Source of the DNA: Areca catechu | Taxonomy: Eukaryota; Streptophyta; Magnoliopsida; Arecales; Arecaceae | Length of the DNA stretch: 64,000 bases | Assembly (NCBI GenBank): GCA_021397845.1 | Contig: CM038040.1 | Span: forward strand, 46,147,088 to 46,211,087 | Reading direction: 5' to 3' | Shown: one piece after another, positions 33,386 through 46,119 of the stretch | Layout of the letters: each line of letters opens with the position of its first letter | Position numbering within the stretch: the stretch's first letter is position 1 | Notes under the pieces: generated by a model | The model's database searches: none | Seen by the model: the letters and a program-made list of their open reading frames with translations, nothing else | What the model was told of the DNA's origin: nothing | Translations under genes and position numbers: made by a program

Positions 33386-36358
33386 AAACAGGGGTGCTAG
33401 TTATGGCTGGGCCGATGACGGAGAGCTATTAAATTTCATTCTTTCCTCCTGTTTGAAAGCAATTCTATCCTTTTAGTCGAGCAACGAGCTTATCCTGGCT
33501 ATCTCTGATCTGATGAGTCATCCATGATGATTCAATAAGAAACCAATCATCTTCGAGACGTTGTAGAATTTGTAGTCTCTAAATCTTTTGTATGGTTTGG
33601 TTTACTTTAATAAAGGAAACACAAACTTATGGTGGGTGATGGAAAGTTTAGTGCGGATCGTGTTTGGGATTGGAGGACATGCAGCTTTGTTTTAGCTAGT
33701 TTAAATTTTAATTTGTTAACTACTGCATATATCTTAAATGCCGAATTATTTCTATCCTATCCAATCAAATTCTTTGCTATTTACTTAAATCATCGCAGAC
33801 GTGGATTTGTATCCTAATAATTTTCAACCCGATTATAGATGGACCTCGTATGCTTGAGAGTTCTTTGACCCAAACCTGAATTGACCGAACCCATTGCTAG
33901 TGTTATCGATATTTCACCATCCTGATAAGAAATAACATATATTTGAAGTAACCACTTTTCAACTTATAAATTATCAAGATCTCTATCTTCTTCTTTTTCT
34001 TCTTCTTGAGAGCATTGCTATTGATCAATACCATTGGCATGTAACACTTCGGTATCCCCACTTGCATTACAGCCTTCAAGGCTGGTAGACCTTCGCTCTT
34101 AACTAGGATCCAGCACTGATTGTCATCTTGATCCATAATTGCGAGTTGTCTTCTTGCGCTTATTCATTTACTATACATTGGAAGAAAAACACGAGAACCA
34201 TGCTTGGCTTCCTACGCCCCACCTCCATTTCCAAGTAATCAATTAATCTGATTTTCTTTTAAAATTTCTTAGGCTTCTACAAACACCCCTCAACTCGATC
34301 TCCTTGTGCTCTAACATGCTACACCCATCCTCCTCATGTGGACATCTTTTGCTCACCTCTGGTTGGTCTAAAATTATATCTCATGATATTATTTTATTTA
34401 TATTTTTTTAGAAATATCTTTATTAGCTACAATTAATAATTGAAAGGTAATCTCCCTAAAGAGATTTTGTTGTTCTAAGGAACGGATGGACCACTACCAT
34501 TAATGCACTCCTAAGTCCCAAGTTGAGATATGGAAGTATTCCCAAAGCCCCTCGATCAATATAACAAATAGTTGTATGCATGGTTTAGGGATACTTATAT
34601 ACCAAAAAGTCATGATTTAAAGATTCTTAGCTTTGTATCAAGTGTACAAAAATAAATAGTTTAAATAACATAAAATAATGTATAATTTGTATCACTTCAT
34701 ATAATGACTAGAGGGCCTCCAAATTATATAATTTATAGTATATGAGCAATTTAAAGATAATTATACCTATCTTCTCATATTATTAATATGGAATCCCTAT
34801 CATTAGTCAAGACTGATCAGATCTAAGTTGAAATTCGATGGACTCGGGTTGACCGGATTGCAGTCCGAAATACTTTTTTATATACATACATAAATATGTA
34901 TTTACATATATGCATACATACATCTAGACATATGTATAGATATCCTTCTCCTGATATTAGCTCCATTGTATGACCTTTAGACTATATTAATATGCCCCAG
35001 CATCACCACCGAAATGCGTTATTAGCTTTGAAATAAGCTATTGACATACTAGTTGATGATACCGAAAGAAACTCAATCAGAAAAAAAAAAAAAAAGAAAC
35101 AAAGAAATGGGGGAAAAACACCTAGTTAGTAATGCCAAGATAAAAGCTGAAGTATTCGATATTTTGCCCTTCAAAGTTAACCGATCTTTTGTTAAAAGAT
35201 TTTGTTTTGAAAAGGTTTAAAATTTTAAAACAACTCATTCATTAATCCCATAATGAATATCTAAATACAAACAGACTTGTTTTTAGTGAAATATTTCATG
35301 AGTATACTTAGTCGATCTTCTAGGTTTTGAATTAGTGATCGTGCATGCATGGTCGACCTGCAGGCTAGCCATTCACATAGCATGTGGCATGTGTGATGTG
35401 AATGCACACGTGCCTAGCTTTTATGACCGACCACACATCCATTGTGAGGGGTTACCTGGACTAAGCCTACAAAAAGGCCTAGGTCCTATGTTTCCAAAAA
35501 CGCAACAGGCCCCGATGTGAGTTTTGCTGCATTTATTCTCTTTTGAGAGCTTTGTTACATTTTCCTTCTCCCTCAACTCTTTTTCCCATACTTTCTTCCC
35601 AATTTGGGCAACAGAAGGAAGTCCTTGGGTCAAACTTCCATGCAATCGTGATCACAATAGGAGGCTTAGATTGAGCCAGGTTTATTATATCATGGGGATG
35701 AACTTTCCAAATACTTGCACAAGAGAGCGAATTCATTCTTAGAACAATGTTCCTACGTACCTCATTCCAAGCACCTCTCTCTAATTTTCTTTCATTATTT
35801 AATTTTCATTTTTATGTCAATCATATATTATTTTCTCAAACTATTTCAATTATTTACAAATGTCAGCAATCTTGTTGTATAATTATTAATGTTTTCCAAC
35901 ATCTTAAAGATTTTAAACCATCCAACTGCATTATAACCCCCGAAAAGAACATACTTTGGAACCAAAATTTAGGTTTATATTTCCTTGTCCAAGCCTGAAG
36001 AAACTATTTTTTCTCAATATTGTGTACTTTACATTAATTCATACCTATCAGTAATTCAACAAAAATCTATTAGTGACAAGACTAGGGGACTACATGAACT
36101 AAGGTTTGAGTATACTTGAGCTCTCCAATGTATAATTTCAAATAGTTTTCTAGCCAGTCCTCAATATTCTGAGGTGACACGGCAGACTGTAGATCTCTTT
36201 TTCTTTTTATCTTTTCACACAACACCGAAGATTGCAGTGAACAAAGGAAACATAAGTCAGGGAAAGAAATGTTGAGAAGTACATTTAATGCTTGGTAATG
36301 TTTTCATGCAATGGAGATAAAAGCATTCCCCACTCTTCCATGTCTAGCTAACTATTCA

Positions 36359-36411
<53 letters not shown>

Positions 36412-36996
36412 CATAATAATAGGCCATAAACTGAAAAGTTAATTTGATCCCAAAACAAAACGACCACAGATGTGTTTCTACTCTTGAAATCAATTATTCC
36501 TTCTTACCATATCATTATTTTCTGTTAAAAAAGAAAGGGCGTACCAGTCTTTATAGTTCATACAACATACGCACACCAAACTGGAACAAGACCCACCTCT
36601 TTGCCCCTTCACATTTGTCCACTCTCTTGTTCTAAGTTCAGTAACTGACAATAATTTCCCCACCATCTAAACTAATCCCACGTTCCCTGCTACATTTAGC
36701 ACCTGTTCCCATTCCCTGACCCACCTATAAATATAATACGAGAGTGAATTATTCCCTTTCAAATCTCTCTAATCTATATGTCCAGCCTTATACCATTCCC
36801 CTTGGAGCTTTCCCAACATACATTGTGTCTAATGGGCCATTTCCCCTTGCTTTCCTTCCTCTTTTCACCCACACTAGTGAAGGTCAGTTGGAGTTATGGG
36901 TTATATATATCCTCCTCCTCCCAATCTATCATTCCCTACCTACCTTTGTGTTAACGGCATGCTAAAATATATATTCTCTTCTTCCTCCTCAACACG
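33386..36996. other. Intergenic region between the two genes
   Basis: AT-rich and without a supported gene. It contains an A-rich run at about 35080, an (ATAC)-rich stretch at about 34880-34930 and the GA microsatellite described separately. A minus-strand frame at 33903-34136 (QCWILVKSEGLPALK...) looks less random than its neighbours but has no family I recognise. Confidence 0.5.
36363..36408. repeat. (GA)n microsatellite
   Basis: Uninterrupted AG repeat of about 45 bases, roughly 0.6 kb downstream of the bHLH stop codon. Probably length-polymorphic. Confidence 0.95.
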
Positions 36997-38992
36997 TTAC
37001 CTATAAGTTCCTCCAAATGTTGGAGTCCAGAAATCAACTGGGGTCTCGCTAACCACTGCAAAAGTGCTGGATATCGGAACAAGACAAAGCCCTTGGCTTC
37101 TGAGGTCTAGCTGTGGTCCTTCTCCATCCTTTGTTTCGTCCAAATTCTGCATTAAAAACCACCCAATTCAGGACGTACGCTTCAGTTTTTGGGCATAAAC
37201 TACCGATAATTCATTCATACACCCATTGAAAGGATAATAAAGTTAACTGGAACGATATTTATTCATTAGAGGGAACATTTTTGACACCTGGAAGTGTTGC
37301 ATTTGATGTCCATTTTTCAAATATGGAGCACTGAGAACCTGCAATGGTGTAAGATGTATTAGAGAATAGATCGAGTTAGTATAGAGGCCTTTGCTTTACA
37401 AGAAGGTGTTCAGGGTGGGACTTACACCAACTTGTTCATGAAGGTACTTGATGTACTCGATGGCCTCGTGGAGAACTGATGCAGTATCGGTCTGGAAAAG
37501 GAGTGGGATTCGGTTATAAAGACAAGAACCATGCTTATATAAGATCCTAAAGGTCGAAAGACTTGGAGCTCGATCTATTCTTGGGAGTAAAGGGAAATTA
37601 AAAGCCTTCACCTTTCCAAAAGGTGACACCAGTTGCTGTAATGCAGTGACTCTGTCCCCTAGCTTCTCTTTCCTGACCTGGTAGAACAATAATTCAAAGC
37701 TCTTATTCTAAGTTCATCACATGGTGAAGGAAAGAGAGAATATCAAAAATCCATTGATTAAGATCTCGGAAGAATCCGATCATACCTTAAAAGTTGGTAA
37801 TGGCGACGGTGTCTCTATCCTGGGCTTCTTGAATACTGGCTCATAGCTACCTTTTTTCATCGCATTCGAGCTAGATCCCCCAGCTCCCTCTGAATTAGAC
37901 TACACGTAATCAAGAAAACAAAATTCAGACCATAATAATACTAGTTACAAGATAAAAATTTACCCTTCAATTAATGGCTCTAATGGCAGCAGTACTAATT
38001 ACCTGCACCAAAAGATTACTGCAACTTGTTTTTCCCTCGAAGGCATCCGGGGCTAAGGCAGTGGGTGTCGAAGAGTAAAGGCCCAAGCTTGTTTCAGTTG
38101 TGGCAGTGGCCGAGGGATCCCAGAAGGGAGTATTGTTGGAGAAATGGAGTTGCTGCTTCTCAGGCAAGGCCTTATTGAACTGTGGCAATTTGGCTACCTG
38201 AGATTGCAACGACTCGTCCAAAACCCCATGATAACTCAACGGAGAATTCATCCTCTGATTGTTAAAAGACTGTTGATGTCTTGTTTCGGGTTCGAAGAGG
38301 CCTTGTAGCAGTGTTGGAGGTAAATATCCAGACGATGCCGGAAAGAGTGGGTAGCTATTAGCGCTGGAGCCCAGGTGATGTTGGTCTTGCATCATCCCTT
38401 GTTTCAAGTCCTCTAAAAGGGTCAACGAGGAACTCTCAAAATTCATATGAATTTGATTGGATTCGATCACCGGCTCGTGTCGAAGATAGGATCCTGAGCT
38501 CATGTCCTCTTGGAGGAGCAAGACATGTAAATTGTTCTCATCAGATCTTCCACTAGTTGTTCTGCACCAAATTTTATCATCATAAGATATAGATTTAGAT
38601 GACAAAAGAAGTCCACAAATTAACTGCTATATATAAAAATGATGAGTGATCAAAACTTACAAGAAAGGTTGATTCCAACTGATTGATGGGGAGGAGAGGC
38701 CGAAATCCGATACTTGTAACGTGGAATCCACGATGGGATCGGCGGCCAGTTGATCGGGGGCTTGGGGTTTATGTGTGTCTTGGAAGGTTATAGAGCTGCT
38801 GGAGAGTGAACCTTGGGACTCGTCGGAGGACCTCGACTTGGCCTCCCCCATGCCAGCGGCGGCGGTCCAGGTCATGAACTCCGTCGAGCATGAGACCGAT
38901 GTGGACATCACCGGGCCGTCGAATACGCCGGTCCTTGGGGTACTCCACCAGTTACCACCATCACAGATCCCTGTCTGGATTTCCTCCGCCAT
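36997..38992 (-). CDS. Atypical bHLH transcription factor, bHLH112/123/68 group, 7 exons
   Basis: Exons on the minus strand are 38992-38661, 38561-38003, 37899-37786, 37677-37612, 37491-37426, 37338-37288 and 37146-36997. They total 1338 nt (445 aa), with all GT..AG introns 87-141 bp long. The start MAEEIQTG... was chosen because it fits the family N-terminus and a good initiation context, although the frame is open upstream to 39175. The N-terminal 330 residues are a Ser/Gln-rich, low-conservation region. The conserved block starts with EPVFKKPR in exon 3. It continues with helix 1 (KLGDRVTALQQLV, exon 4), loop SPFGKTDT and helix 2 (ASVLHEAIEYIKYLHEQV, exon 5). The C-terminus has the family signature DLRSQGLCLVPIS and FWTPTFGGTYR. 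The basic region is non-classical, as in this subfamily. Relatives act in stress responses and root development. The exact orthologue is not assigned. Confidence 0.93.
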
Positions 38993-39097
38993 GGCTCTCT
39001 CTGTCTCTCTCGCGCGCGCTCGCTCGCTCGCTTGCGTTGTGATGTCTTGTTGGGGGTTAGCCGTGACGGAGTGAGAAGTAGCGTTGGTGGTGCTTGG

Positions 39098-39107
39098 CCT
39101 TAAATAC
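39098..39107 (-). promoter_or_regulatory. TATA box of the bHLH gene
   Basis: On the minus strand GTATTTAAGG lies about 106 bases upstream of the ATG at 38992. That would place the start site near 39070 and give a short 5' leader with GA- and CGAG-rich runs. Inferred from position only. Confidence 0.5.
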
Positions 39108-39199
39108 ACCGGAGGGAATTGCGGACAGGTTCGGAAGAAAACGGTTTCGGTAAAGGCCATCAGACCTACATACATATTTATTTATTTTGATAAAACCTG

Positions 39200-41991
39200 A
39201 AAAAATACCATTCCTTCCACCTAGCCCTAATTTCTTCTCCTTCCAGCTTGCCCCTGAAGTTTAAGATATTTCACTTCCGTTTCACATGTTTGAGGTGATG
39301 CATTACAAGTGTTGCAAGAGAATGGTCAGGTTTAAGATATCCCTGACTCATTTACCGCCTGTAAAAATATTTAAAAAATACTTTACTTTTATAAATAATT
39401 TTTTTTTTTTTATGAAAAAAGGTAAGGAGTTTTATCCCAGCATAGCTCTCCATTCTGGTCCCCAGCCTGCTAGGCCTTTGTTCAATGTAAGCCGCAAGTT
39501 TCCGCGTACCTTCCTTATCAATCGGTGAGTATGTCAGCCTAGTCCCACTACAGCGCCGGAGTATCAGCCGCTCCATCCCAATCACATGCATCCAAAAATT
39601 ATGGAATTTAATCGGGTCACCCGAAGAATCATGTTTCAAACCCGTGACCAGTGAATAAATATACAGGGAAGGAGCCGCGCTACCACCATAGTGGTATTAT
39701 TTTCTTTCAAGAATATGCGGTCACTCCATGTATACAAAATTGATATCCTTAATAGTTATTTAGTGGAGAAAGAAAATTAATTAATTAGTAATTTATGTTC
39801 TTGGAACTAAGTAGCTAGTTTTTCACGATCATTGAAAATCTTCGAGTCTTAGTTTTAATTGAGTTTGTCTCATGCATGCATGAATCATACATGTAAAATA
39901 AAGAAGAAAAAAGAAACCTAGTGTTTAGAAGAAAAAACGGATGAACATAAAAAAATTCTATATATGGCTTGAATTGTATGACTTTCTTTTGTTCTTTTTT
40001 GTCTTGTGGGAACCCAAACTAAAAGATGGTCAATTAAAAAAACTAGGGGCTCACATGTGGTTAATGAAAGTTTTACTCTTGGTGTTGCATTTGATGCTTT
40101 TCACATTTTACTGAACTATACCTTCTCTCATTAAATGATGATAATTCAATTGTTCTTTTATATAAATCCTATATTAGTAGAATTACAATCAGCAATTGGA
40201 GATGCTAGAAATATCTGAAAAGAATCCCTTGAAATGAACCTCGCTTAGAAAAAAAAAAAAAAAAGGAAAAAAAAAACCTCTTAATTTCCCTAATTAATAC
40301 CTCATTCAATTCCATAATCCAGTCACAATCTTTTAAAAATCTCTCCTTATAGATGATTCATATGGAAGGCTCACCACATAAATTTCTTGTCAACTTGCAG
40401 TTACACACTTGAGTTTTACTAATCCGATGATTACAAAATTAAGAGTTACCAAACTCCTATATATTTTCTCCTCTCAGTATATGTTAGGCAGGCTCCCTAA
40501 AGCATCCTGGGAAAGAGGAAGTAAGGAGTTTGTTTTTTAGTCCACAGTTTTTCCCCCTACCCGAGAATTAATTGTAAGGATTTGTCCGCAAATTTCAAAA
40601 GCCAGGCTCGAGGGAAAAGCAATATTCTCGATCGATGCTTAAGCTTGAAGGTGGTGTGTTCTCGAAGTCCAATTTTGAATTATTACTTGGAAGGCTTTAA
40701 CACCGCCGGCGACTCCCCCCCCCCCCACCAACAACCCCTCCTTTTCTTTGATTTTCTTCCTCTCGTTGGCACTTAGCTCCTTTCTTTTCTACTTCTTTAT
40801 ATCCCCCGAGGGAATTAGTAGTATATATATATATTTTTTTACTTCTTTTTTTCCCCAAGGAAAATAGTATGAGGGTTCATCTATTAAAGTAGGCGTGGCA
40901 TTATCAAATTCTCCGTTGAACCAATTTTGTGCACCGCCGACGTCATGCTCGCCTCCCGGAAATCGTAGGTCAAATCTGGGACCCACTTGACTTGCACGCG
41001 TGCTGCGACTCGGCCGCCCCCACCCGAGTCAATAATTCCGGAGAGCGACTCCCTAACTCCGTGCTTACCGTGGTTCGCACGTACCGACAAAACTTTGACT
41101 GGTTTTGTCCAATCTTCCGGTTCTTTCCCGGTCTACCAAATGAGTCAAGATTATCTTAGATGACGCGTTTCAAAAATATCTTAAAAATTCTCTCTCTCTC
41201 CAATAATAATAATAATAATAATCCTGACTTGGAAATAGATTTAGATACTAAGGAACTTTTACTGCTCTTGGTTTGAGGTTGACTCCAATGTAGCATTAGG
41301 GAATTTGACTCCAATGTAGCCATAAGGAATCTTAATTGCAACATTCTTATCTTAAGGTCCTGAGATGGAAAGCTCGTGCATGACAAAATCTAAAAACAAC
41401 TTTGTGAATAGGATCACGATAGAACAAGCTACAAGTCTTCAACTGAAACAGTTATGTTTTATTTTTCTGGATATATAGATCAACTTATAGAATAGGTTTG
41501 AAAGCATGTTAATTAATCATGATATCGACAATGGACAAATTATAGTAACTAAAAACTAATTAGGTGAACTAGTTTTTGCTACAATGCAAACCCTATTGAT
41601 TTAAATTTTTCATGTTGTGGAAAAATATTTTTTTATCCCTTTTAATAGCCCTCTTAAGATGTTGTTATCATCAACAGAAGCAAAAACGATGCACGTCAAC
41701 TAATAACTTGATCTACGGAGAGTTCAACCGAACATACGCTAATTAAATTGTGCTATGGCTAAGGCATCTAGCATGTAAGATGTGAGAACCTATTTATTCG
41801 TGCTTTCAATTCCATGTCAGCGGTGCATTGGGGAGGCCATGGATGCTTAAGCAAGTCAAAGATCCTAAATAATAACTTCTGATATTTCTATTTTTGTTGG
41901 GTCCTTTCCTGCAAAGTATACTAAGGTTTAAACCGAAAGGGAGGGAGCAAAGTATTTGAGAACCTATTCAAGCATGTATATAATGCCAAAC
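39200..41991. other. Intergenic region upstream of the bHLH gene
   Basis: Mostly AT-rich, no supported gene. It holds an A-rich run (about 40249-40276), a 12-base C run (40715-40726), an (AAT)8 microsatellite (about 41200-41223), a small GC-rich, CpG-rich island at 40915-41130, and a short direct repeat of GACTCCAATGTAGC near 41280 and 41307. Confidence 0.55.
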
Positions 41992-41994
41992 GTA
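41992..41994. repeat. Target-site duplication GTA, left copy
   Basis: GTA precedes the CACTA-type terminus at 41995 and recurs at 46117-46119. A 3-bp duplication is the rule for CACTA elements. Confidence 0.85.
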
Positions 41995-42009
41995 CAATAC
42001 AAGAAAACC

Positions 42010-42650
42010 AGTTTTAGCAATCGATTTTTTGGTTGCTAATAAATAAAAATCGGTTGCTAAGTTTTTTTTGTAACCGATTTTGCAACCGAAATTAGTCGGT
42101 TGCAAAATCATAGGTTGCAAAAATTTGTGACCGATTTTTTTCGGTTGCAAAATTTTGCAACCGATTTAACAACCAAATTTTTTTTTTAAAAGCAAAATCG
42201 GTTGCTAAAAAAAAAATCTTAAAAATAAAAAAAAATTGGTTGCAAAATCGGTTGCTAAAAAAAAAATTCTGAAAAATAAAAAAAAAATGGTTGGAAAATC
42301 GGTTGCTAAAAAAAATTCTGAAAAATAAAAAAAAATCGGTTACAAAATTGGTTGCTAAAAAAAAATTCTTAAAAATAAAAAAAAATTGGTTGCAAAATCG
42401 GTTGCTAAAAAAAAATTCTGAAAAATAAAAAAAAATTGGTTGGAAAATCGGTTGCTAAAAAAAATTCTGAAAAATAAAAAAAATCGGTTGCTAAAAAAAA
42501 AATTCTGAAAAATAAAAAAAATTTGTTGCAAAATCGGTTGCTAAAAAAATTCTGAAAAATAAAAAAAAATTGGTTGCAAAATCGGTTGCTTAAAAAAAAA
42601 TTCTGAAAAAAATAAAATAAAATCGGTTGCTAAAATTGAATAATTAAAAA
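42010..42650. repeat. Left subterminal repeat array of the CACTA element
   Basis: Dozens of AATCGGTTGC(A/T)AA motifs are embedded in A-rich spacers. From about 42185 they form a tandem array with ~60-bp units (AATTGGTTGCAAAATCGGTT then GCTAAAAAAAAATTCTGAAAA). Confidence 0.9.
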
Positions 42651-43477
42651 AATAATGAAAAATGAATTATTATCCTTAATTTTATAAATACCAATATCAC
42701 CAGTTTTGACTAGATGTAAATTAACATATGTAAAAGAATACTATAGAAGCGACTAGGTCTTAGAACCGGGGCTACAACATATTTACACATAATTCTATAA
42801 AAACTTATCACTGAATTGTGACAATTAAAAAATGGAACAAAAAGAAAAGTAAAGATTAAAAAAAGAAGAAAAGAAAAACTACTGTAGAAGGAAATATGAC
42901 TTATCTAAATTTACATCCTCTATTAAAACTAGTAACAAAGGAACCAAGGAAAACATTTATTCTCCTAATTCTCCTTCCCAAAATTGGTAACTTTGTGAGA
43001 ATAAGAGAAAAGTCAAATTCAAAGTGAAATTTAAGCAGAGTCAATAAAAATATACAGAATCTCTACTTCACTCTTAGCCAAATTGCTAACAGGTAAATCG
43101 AACATCCACAGGTTAAGTTTTTTTTTCTTTTAAAAAAAATATGTATTAGAAACTGCACAGAACAACTGTTCAGCAAAACTGATAATAAAACATATAAAAT
43201 TAGAAAATCAAGAAATATTGTTCCACTTGGAAACCACAAACATTTATATTTAATTGAAAAGAATACTTTAGGAGCTCCATATTTCTTTAATTCCAACAGA
43301 AACCTTGACAAGTAAAAATTACCATCCATAAATCCAAAATATTAGAAGCATCAAAGAAACAAGGAAATAATCAACAGTTGCAAGAACCAATCCTATGAGA
43401 GAAACATGAAAATGACAACAAACTAACAACATATAAGACTGGGCGTGGTACAAATTCATCCACTACCATAAAATATC

Positions 43478-44020
43478 CAGAATGAATAAATCTAAAGATA
43501 AAATTGACATTGCAAAAGGAAATAACTTTAGTGATGCAAGTGATTTCGATTAAGCTTTATAACAAATTATTTACACAAACACCAACGTATATTTATTCAA
43601 ACTGATGAATTAATGCCTGAATATAGTTACAAGAGAATTTATAATACAACATTCAGACACCAGAACAAGATATCCAGAATGAATATAACTAAAGATACAA
43701 ATGGCTCCAGAAAAGAAAAAAATCCTATCGATGTAAGTGATTTCAATTAAGCTTTATAACAACTTATTTATACACATGCACACACACAGATATGTATTCC
43801 AACTGACAAATTAATACTTGAATATAATTCCAAGAGCATTTATAATACTATATTCATACAAAATAAAATATCAAGCATGAATGCATCTTAAGATACAAAT
43901 GTCTATGGAAATTTCAGTTAAGCTTTATAACAAATTAATTACACACATGCATGCGGACGCATGCACACATATTATTCCAATTGATGATTAATGCCTGAAC
44001 AAAGTTCTAAGAGCATCTGA
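43478..44020. repeat. Three tandem units of ~185-195 bp inside the CACTA element
   Basis: TCAATTAAGCTTTATAACAA..TATTTA, CACACA-containing and ATTAATGCCTGAATATAGTT phrases occur in the same order three times, near 43550, 43745 and 43915. The units share about 75-85 % by eye. Confidence 0.8.
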
Positions 44021-44204
44021 ACATCAATTTTAGTAAAACCCAATCTAAGCTACTAAGAAATCATCCAGATTCTAAAGTGGAATAAAGAAATGGAACCAGA
44101 GCCCAGGAAATGCCTAAGGACTGTGATAATTGCAATCAAAACAGAGAAGAAAGCATACATTCATTGAAAAGAGGAAAAGGTTTTTTCTAAAAGAAAAATT
44201 GGAA

Positions 44205-44830
44205 GACGGCGATACCCAGATCCGGCAGGGCTCGGAGTTGAGGAAGGGAGAGCCGGAGGCGGCTACCGGTGGGGCTCGGAGCTGAGGAAGGCACAACCGG
44301 AGGGGTAGCTGGTACCCGACGATCGGCGGGGCTCGGAGATGAGGAAGGGAGAGCCGGTGGCGTAGGCAATACCTGGAGCTGGCAAGGCTCGGAGCTGAGG
44401 AAGGGAGAGCCGGAGGCGACGACCGGTAGGGCTCGGAGCTGAGGAAGGGAGAGCCGGAGGGGTGGCCGGTACCCGATGACTGGCGGGGCTCAGAGATGAG
44501 GAAGGGAGAGCCGGTGGCGTAGGCGATACTCGGAGCCGGCGAGACTCGGAGTTGAGGAAGGGAGAGCCGGAGGCGGCAACCGGCGGGGCTCGGAGCTGAG
44601 GAAGGGAGAGCCGAAGGCGGCAACCGACGGGGCTCGGAGCTGAGGAAGGGAGAGCCGGAGGGGTAGCCGGTACCCGACGACAGGCGGGGCTCGGAGATGA
44701 GGAAGGGTGAGCTGGTGGCATAGGCAATACCCGGAGCCGGTGAGGCTCGGAGCGGAGGAAGAGAGAGTCAATGGGGTAGGCGGTACCCGGAGCCGGCAGT
44801 CGAGGGGAGCGAGGCGTCGGCCGTCGAGGG
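44205..44830. repeat. GC-rich higher-order minisatellite (A-B-C units)
   Basis: A common core GGCTCGGAG(C/A)TGAGGAAGGG is followed by AGAGCCGG and then one of three variable linkers. These are A (AGGCGGCAACCGGCG), B (GGGGTAGCCGGTACCCGACG) and C (TGGCGTAGGCAATACCCGG). Their order is A B C A B C A A B C, about 160 bp per ABC block. Minus-strand frames through it (LPSSAPSP, RHRLSLPHLRAPP) are long only because the repeat lacks stops. I do not treat them as genes. Confidence 0.85.
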
Positions 44831-44969
44831 AGGCATCCGGAATTGATGATGGAGGGAGATTTAGGATTAGGGAACCGGTGAATGGGAGAGTGAGAGAAAA
44901 AGAACAGGGGGCTAGGGCATCATCGAAAATAAAATTGTTTAATACCCGTCAATTTCTAAAAAAAATAAA

Positions 44970-46110
44970 AAAAACCAATTTTTTTTGCAACCGAAAAATC
45001 GGTTGCAAATTTCAAAAATTATAAAATTTAATTTTAAAAAAAATTAGCAACCCAAAAAATTGGTTGCAAATTTAAAAAATTAGAAAATTTATTTTTAAAA
45101 AAATTAGCAACCAAAAAATTTGGTTGCAAATTTCAAAAATTAAAAAAATAAATTTAAACAAAATTTTGCAACCGCAAAATCGGTTGCAAAATTTTAAATA
45201 ATTTTTTTTAAAAAAAAATTTGAAAATTTATATATTTATAATTTTTTTTGGAACCGAAAAAATCGGTTGCAAATTTCAAAAATTATAAAATTTATTTTTT
45301 TAAAAAAATTAGCAACCGAAAAATTAGGTTGCAAATTTCAAAAATAAAAAAATTAAATTTAAATAAAATTTTGCAACCGAAAAATTGGTTGCAAAATTTT
45401 AAATATTTTTTTAAAAAAATTAAAAATTTATATTTTTATATTTTTTTGCAACCGAAAAAATCGGTTGCAAATTTTAAAAATTATAAAATTTATTTTTTAA
45501 AAAAAATTTAGCAACCAAAAATTTGGTTGCAAATTTCAAAAATAAAATAAAAATTAATTTTAAATTAAATTTTGCAACTGAAAAATTGGTTACAAAATTT
45601 TAAATAAATTTTTTTTAAAAAAATTGAAAATTTATATATTTATAATTTTTTGCAACCAAAAAAATTAGTTGGAAATTTCAAAAATTATAAAATTTATTTT
45701 TAAAAAAATTTAGCAACCGAAAAATTTGGTTGCAAATTTCAAAAATAAAAAAAATTAAATTTAAATAAAATTTTACAACTGAAATATCGGTTACAAAATT
45801 TTATTTAAATTTAATTTTTTTATTTTTAAAATTTGCAACCAAATTTTTCTGTTGCTAAATTTTTAAATAATAATTAAAAAAATTAAAAATAATTTCTATT
45901 TCGGTTGCAAAATCGGTTGGAAAATGAAATTTTTGCAACTGAATTTGCAACCGATTTCAATCGGTTGCTAAATTATTTAGAAAAAATATCGGTTGCAAAA
46001 TCGGTCACAAATATTTAAAAAAGATTCGGTTGCAAAATCGGCTGCAAAATCGATCACAAATATAATCAAAAAAATCGGTTGCAAATCGGTTGCTAAAACT
46101 GGTTTTTCTT
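44970..46110. repeat. Right subterminal repeat array of the CACTA element
   Basis: TTTGCAACCGAAAAATCGGT followed by TGCAAATTTCAAAAATTA is repeated in units of roughly 65 or 220 bp up to the terminus. The motif is the inverse of that on the left. Confidence 0.9.
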
Positions 46111-46119
46111 GTAGTGGTA

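Larger units (their letters stand above)
41995..46116. mobile_element. Non-autonomous CACTA (En/Spm-type) DNA transposon
   Basis: The right end is the complement of CACTACAAGAAAAACC. The left end reads CAATACAAGAAAACC (one change), and both are flanked by GTA. Both ends are followed by large subterminal arrays of TCGGTTGCAAA / TTTGCAACCGA motifs, inverted with respect to each other, about 0.65 kb on the left and 1.15 kb on the right. Such arrays are the transposase-binding regions in CACTA elements. No transposase ORF is present in 4122 bp. The interior holds a triplicated AT-rich unit and a GC-rich higher-order repeat. It must depend on a transposase from elsewhere. Confidence 0.93.

Noticed and set aside
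33903..34136. Minus-strand frame with QCWILVKSEGLPALKAVMQV
   Set aside because: It looks somewhat protein-like, but I recognise no family, no splice context or companion exon is seen, and it ends in a poly-Lys run from A-rich DNA. Left as a note only.
36725..36965. TATA-like CTATAAATA followed by a 73-codon plus-strand frame
   Set aside because: The frame is hydrophobic and compositionally random, overlaps the 3' side of the bHLH gene and has too short a leader.
38993..39175. Upstream Met extension of the bHLH first exon
   Set aside because: The frame is open but the extension overlaps the TATA-like element and GA/CG-rich leader. The MAEE start matches the family.
44114..44771. Overlapping Pro/Ser/Leu-rich frames of 90-170 codons on the minus strand
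   Set aside because: They are translations of a stop-free GC-rich tandem repeat in several frames at once, inside a CACTA element.
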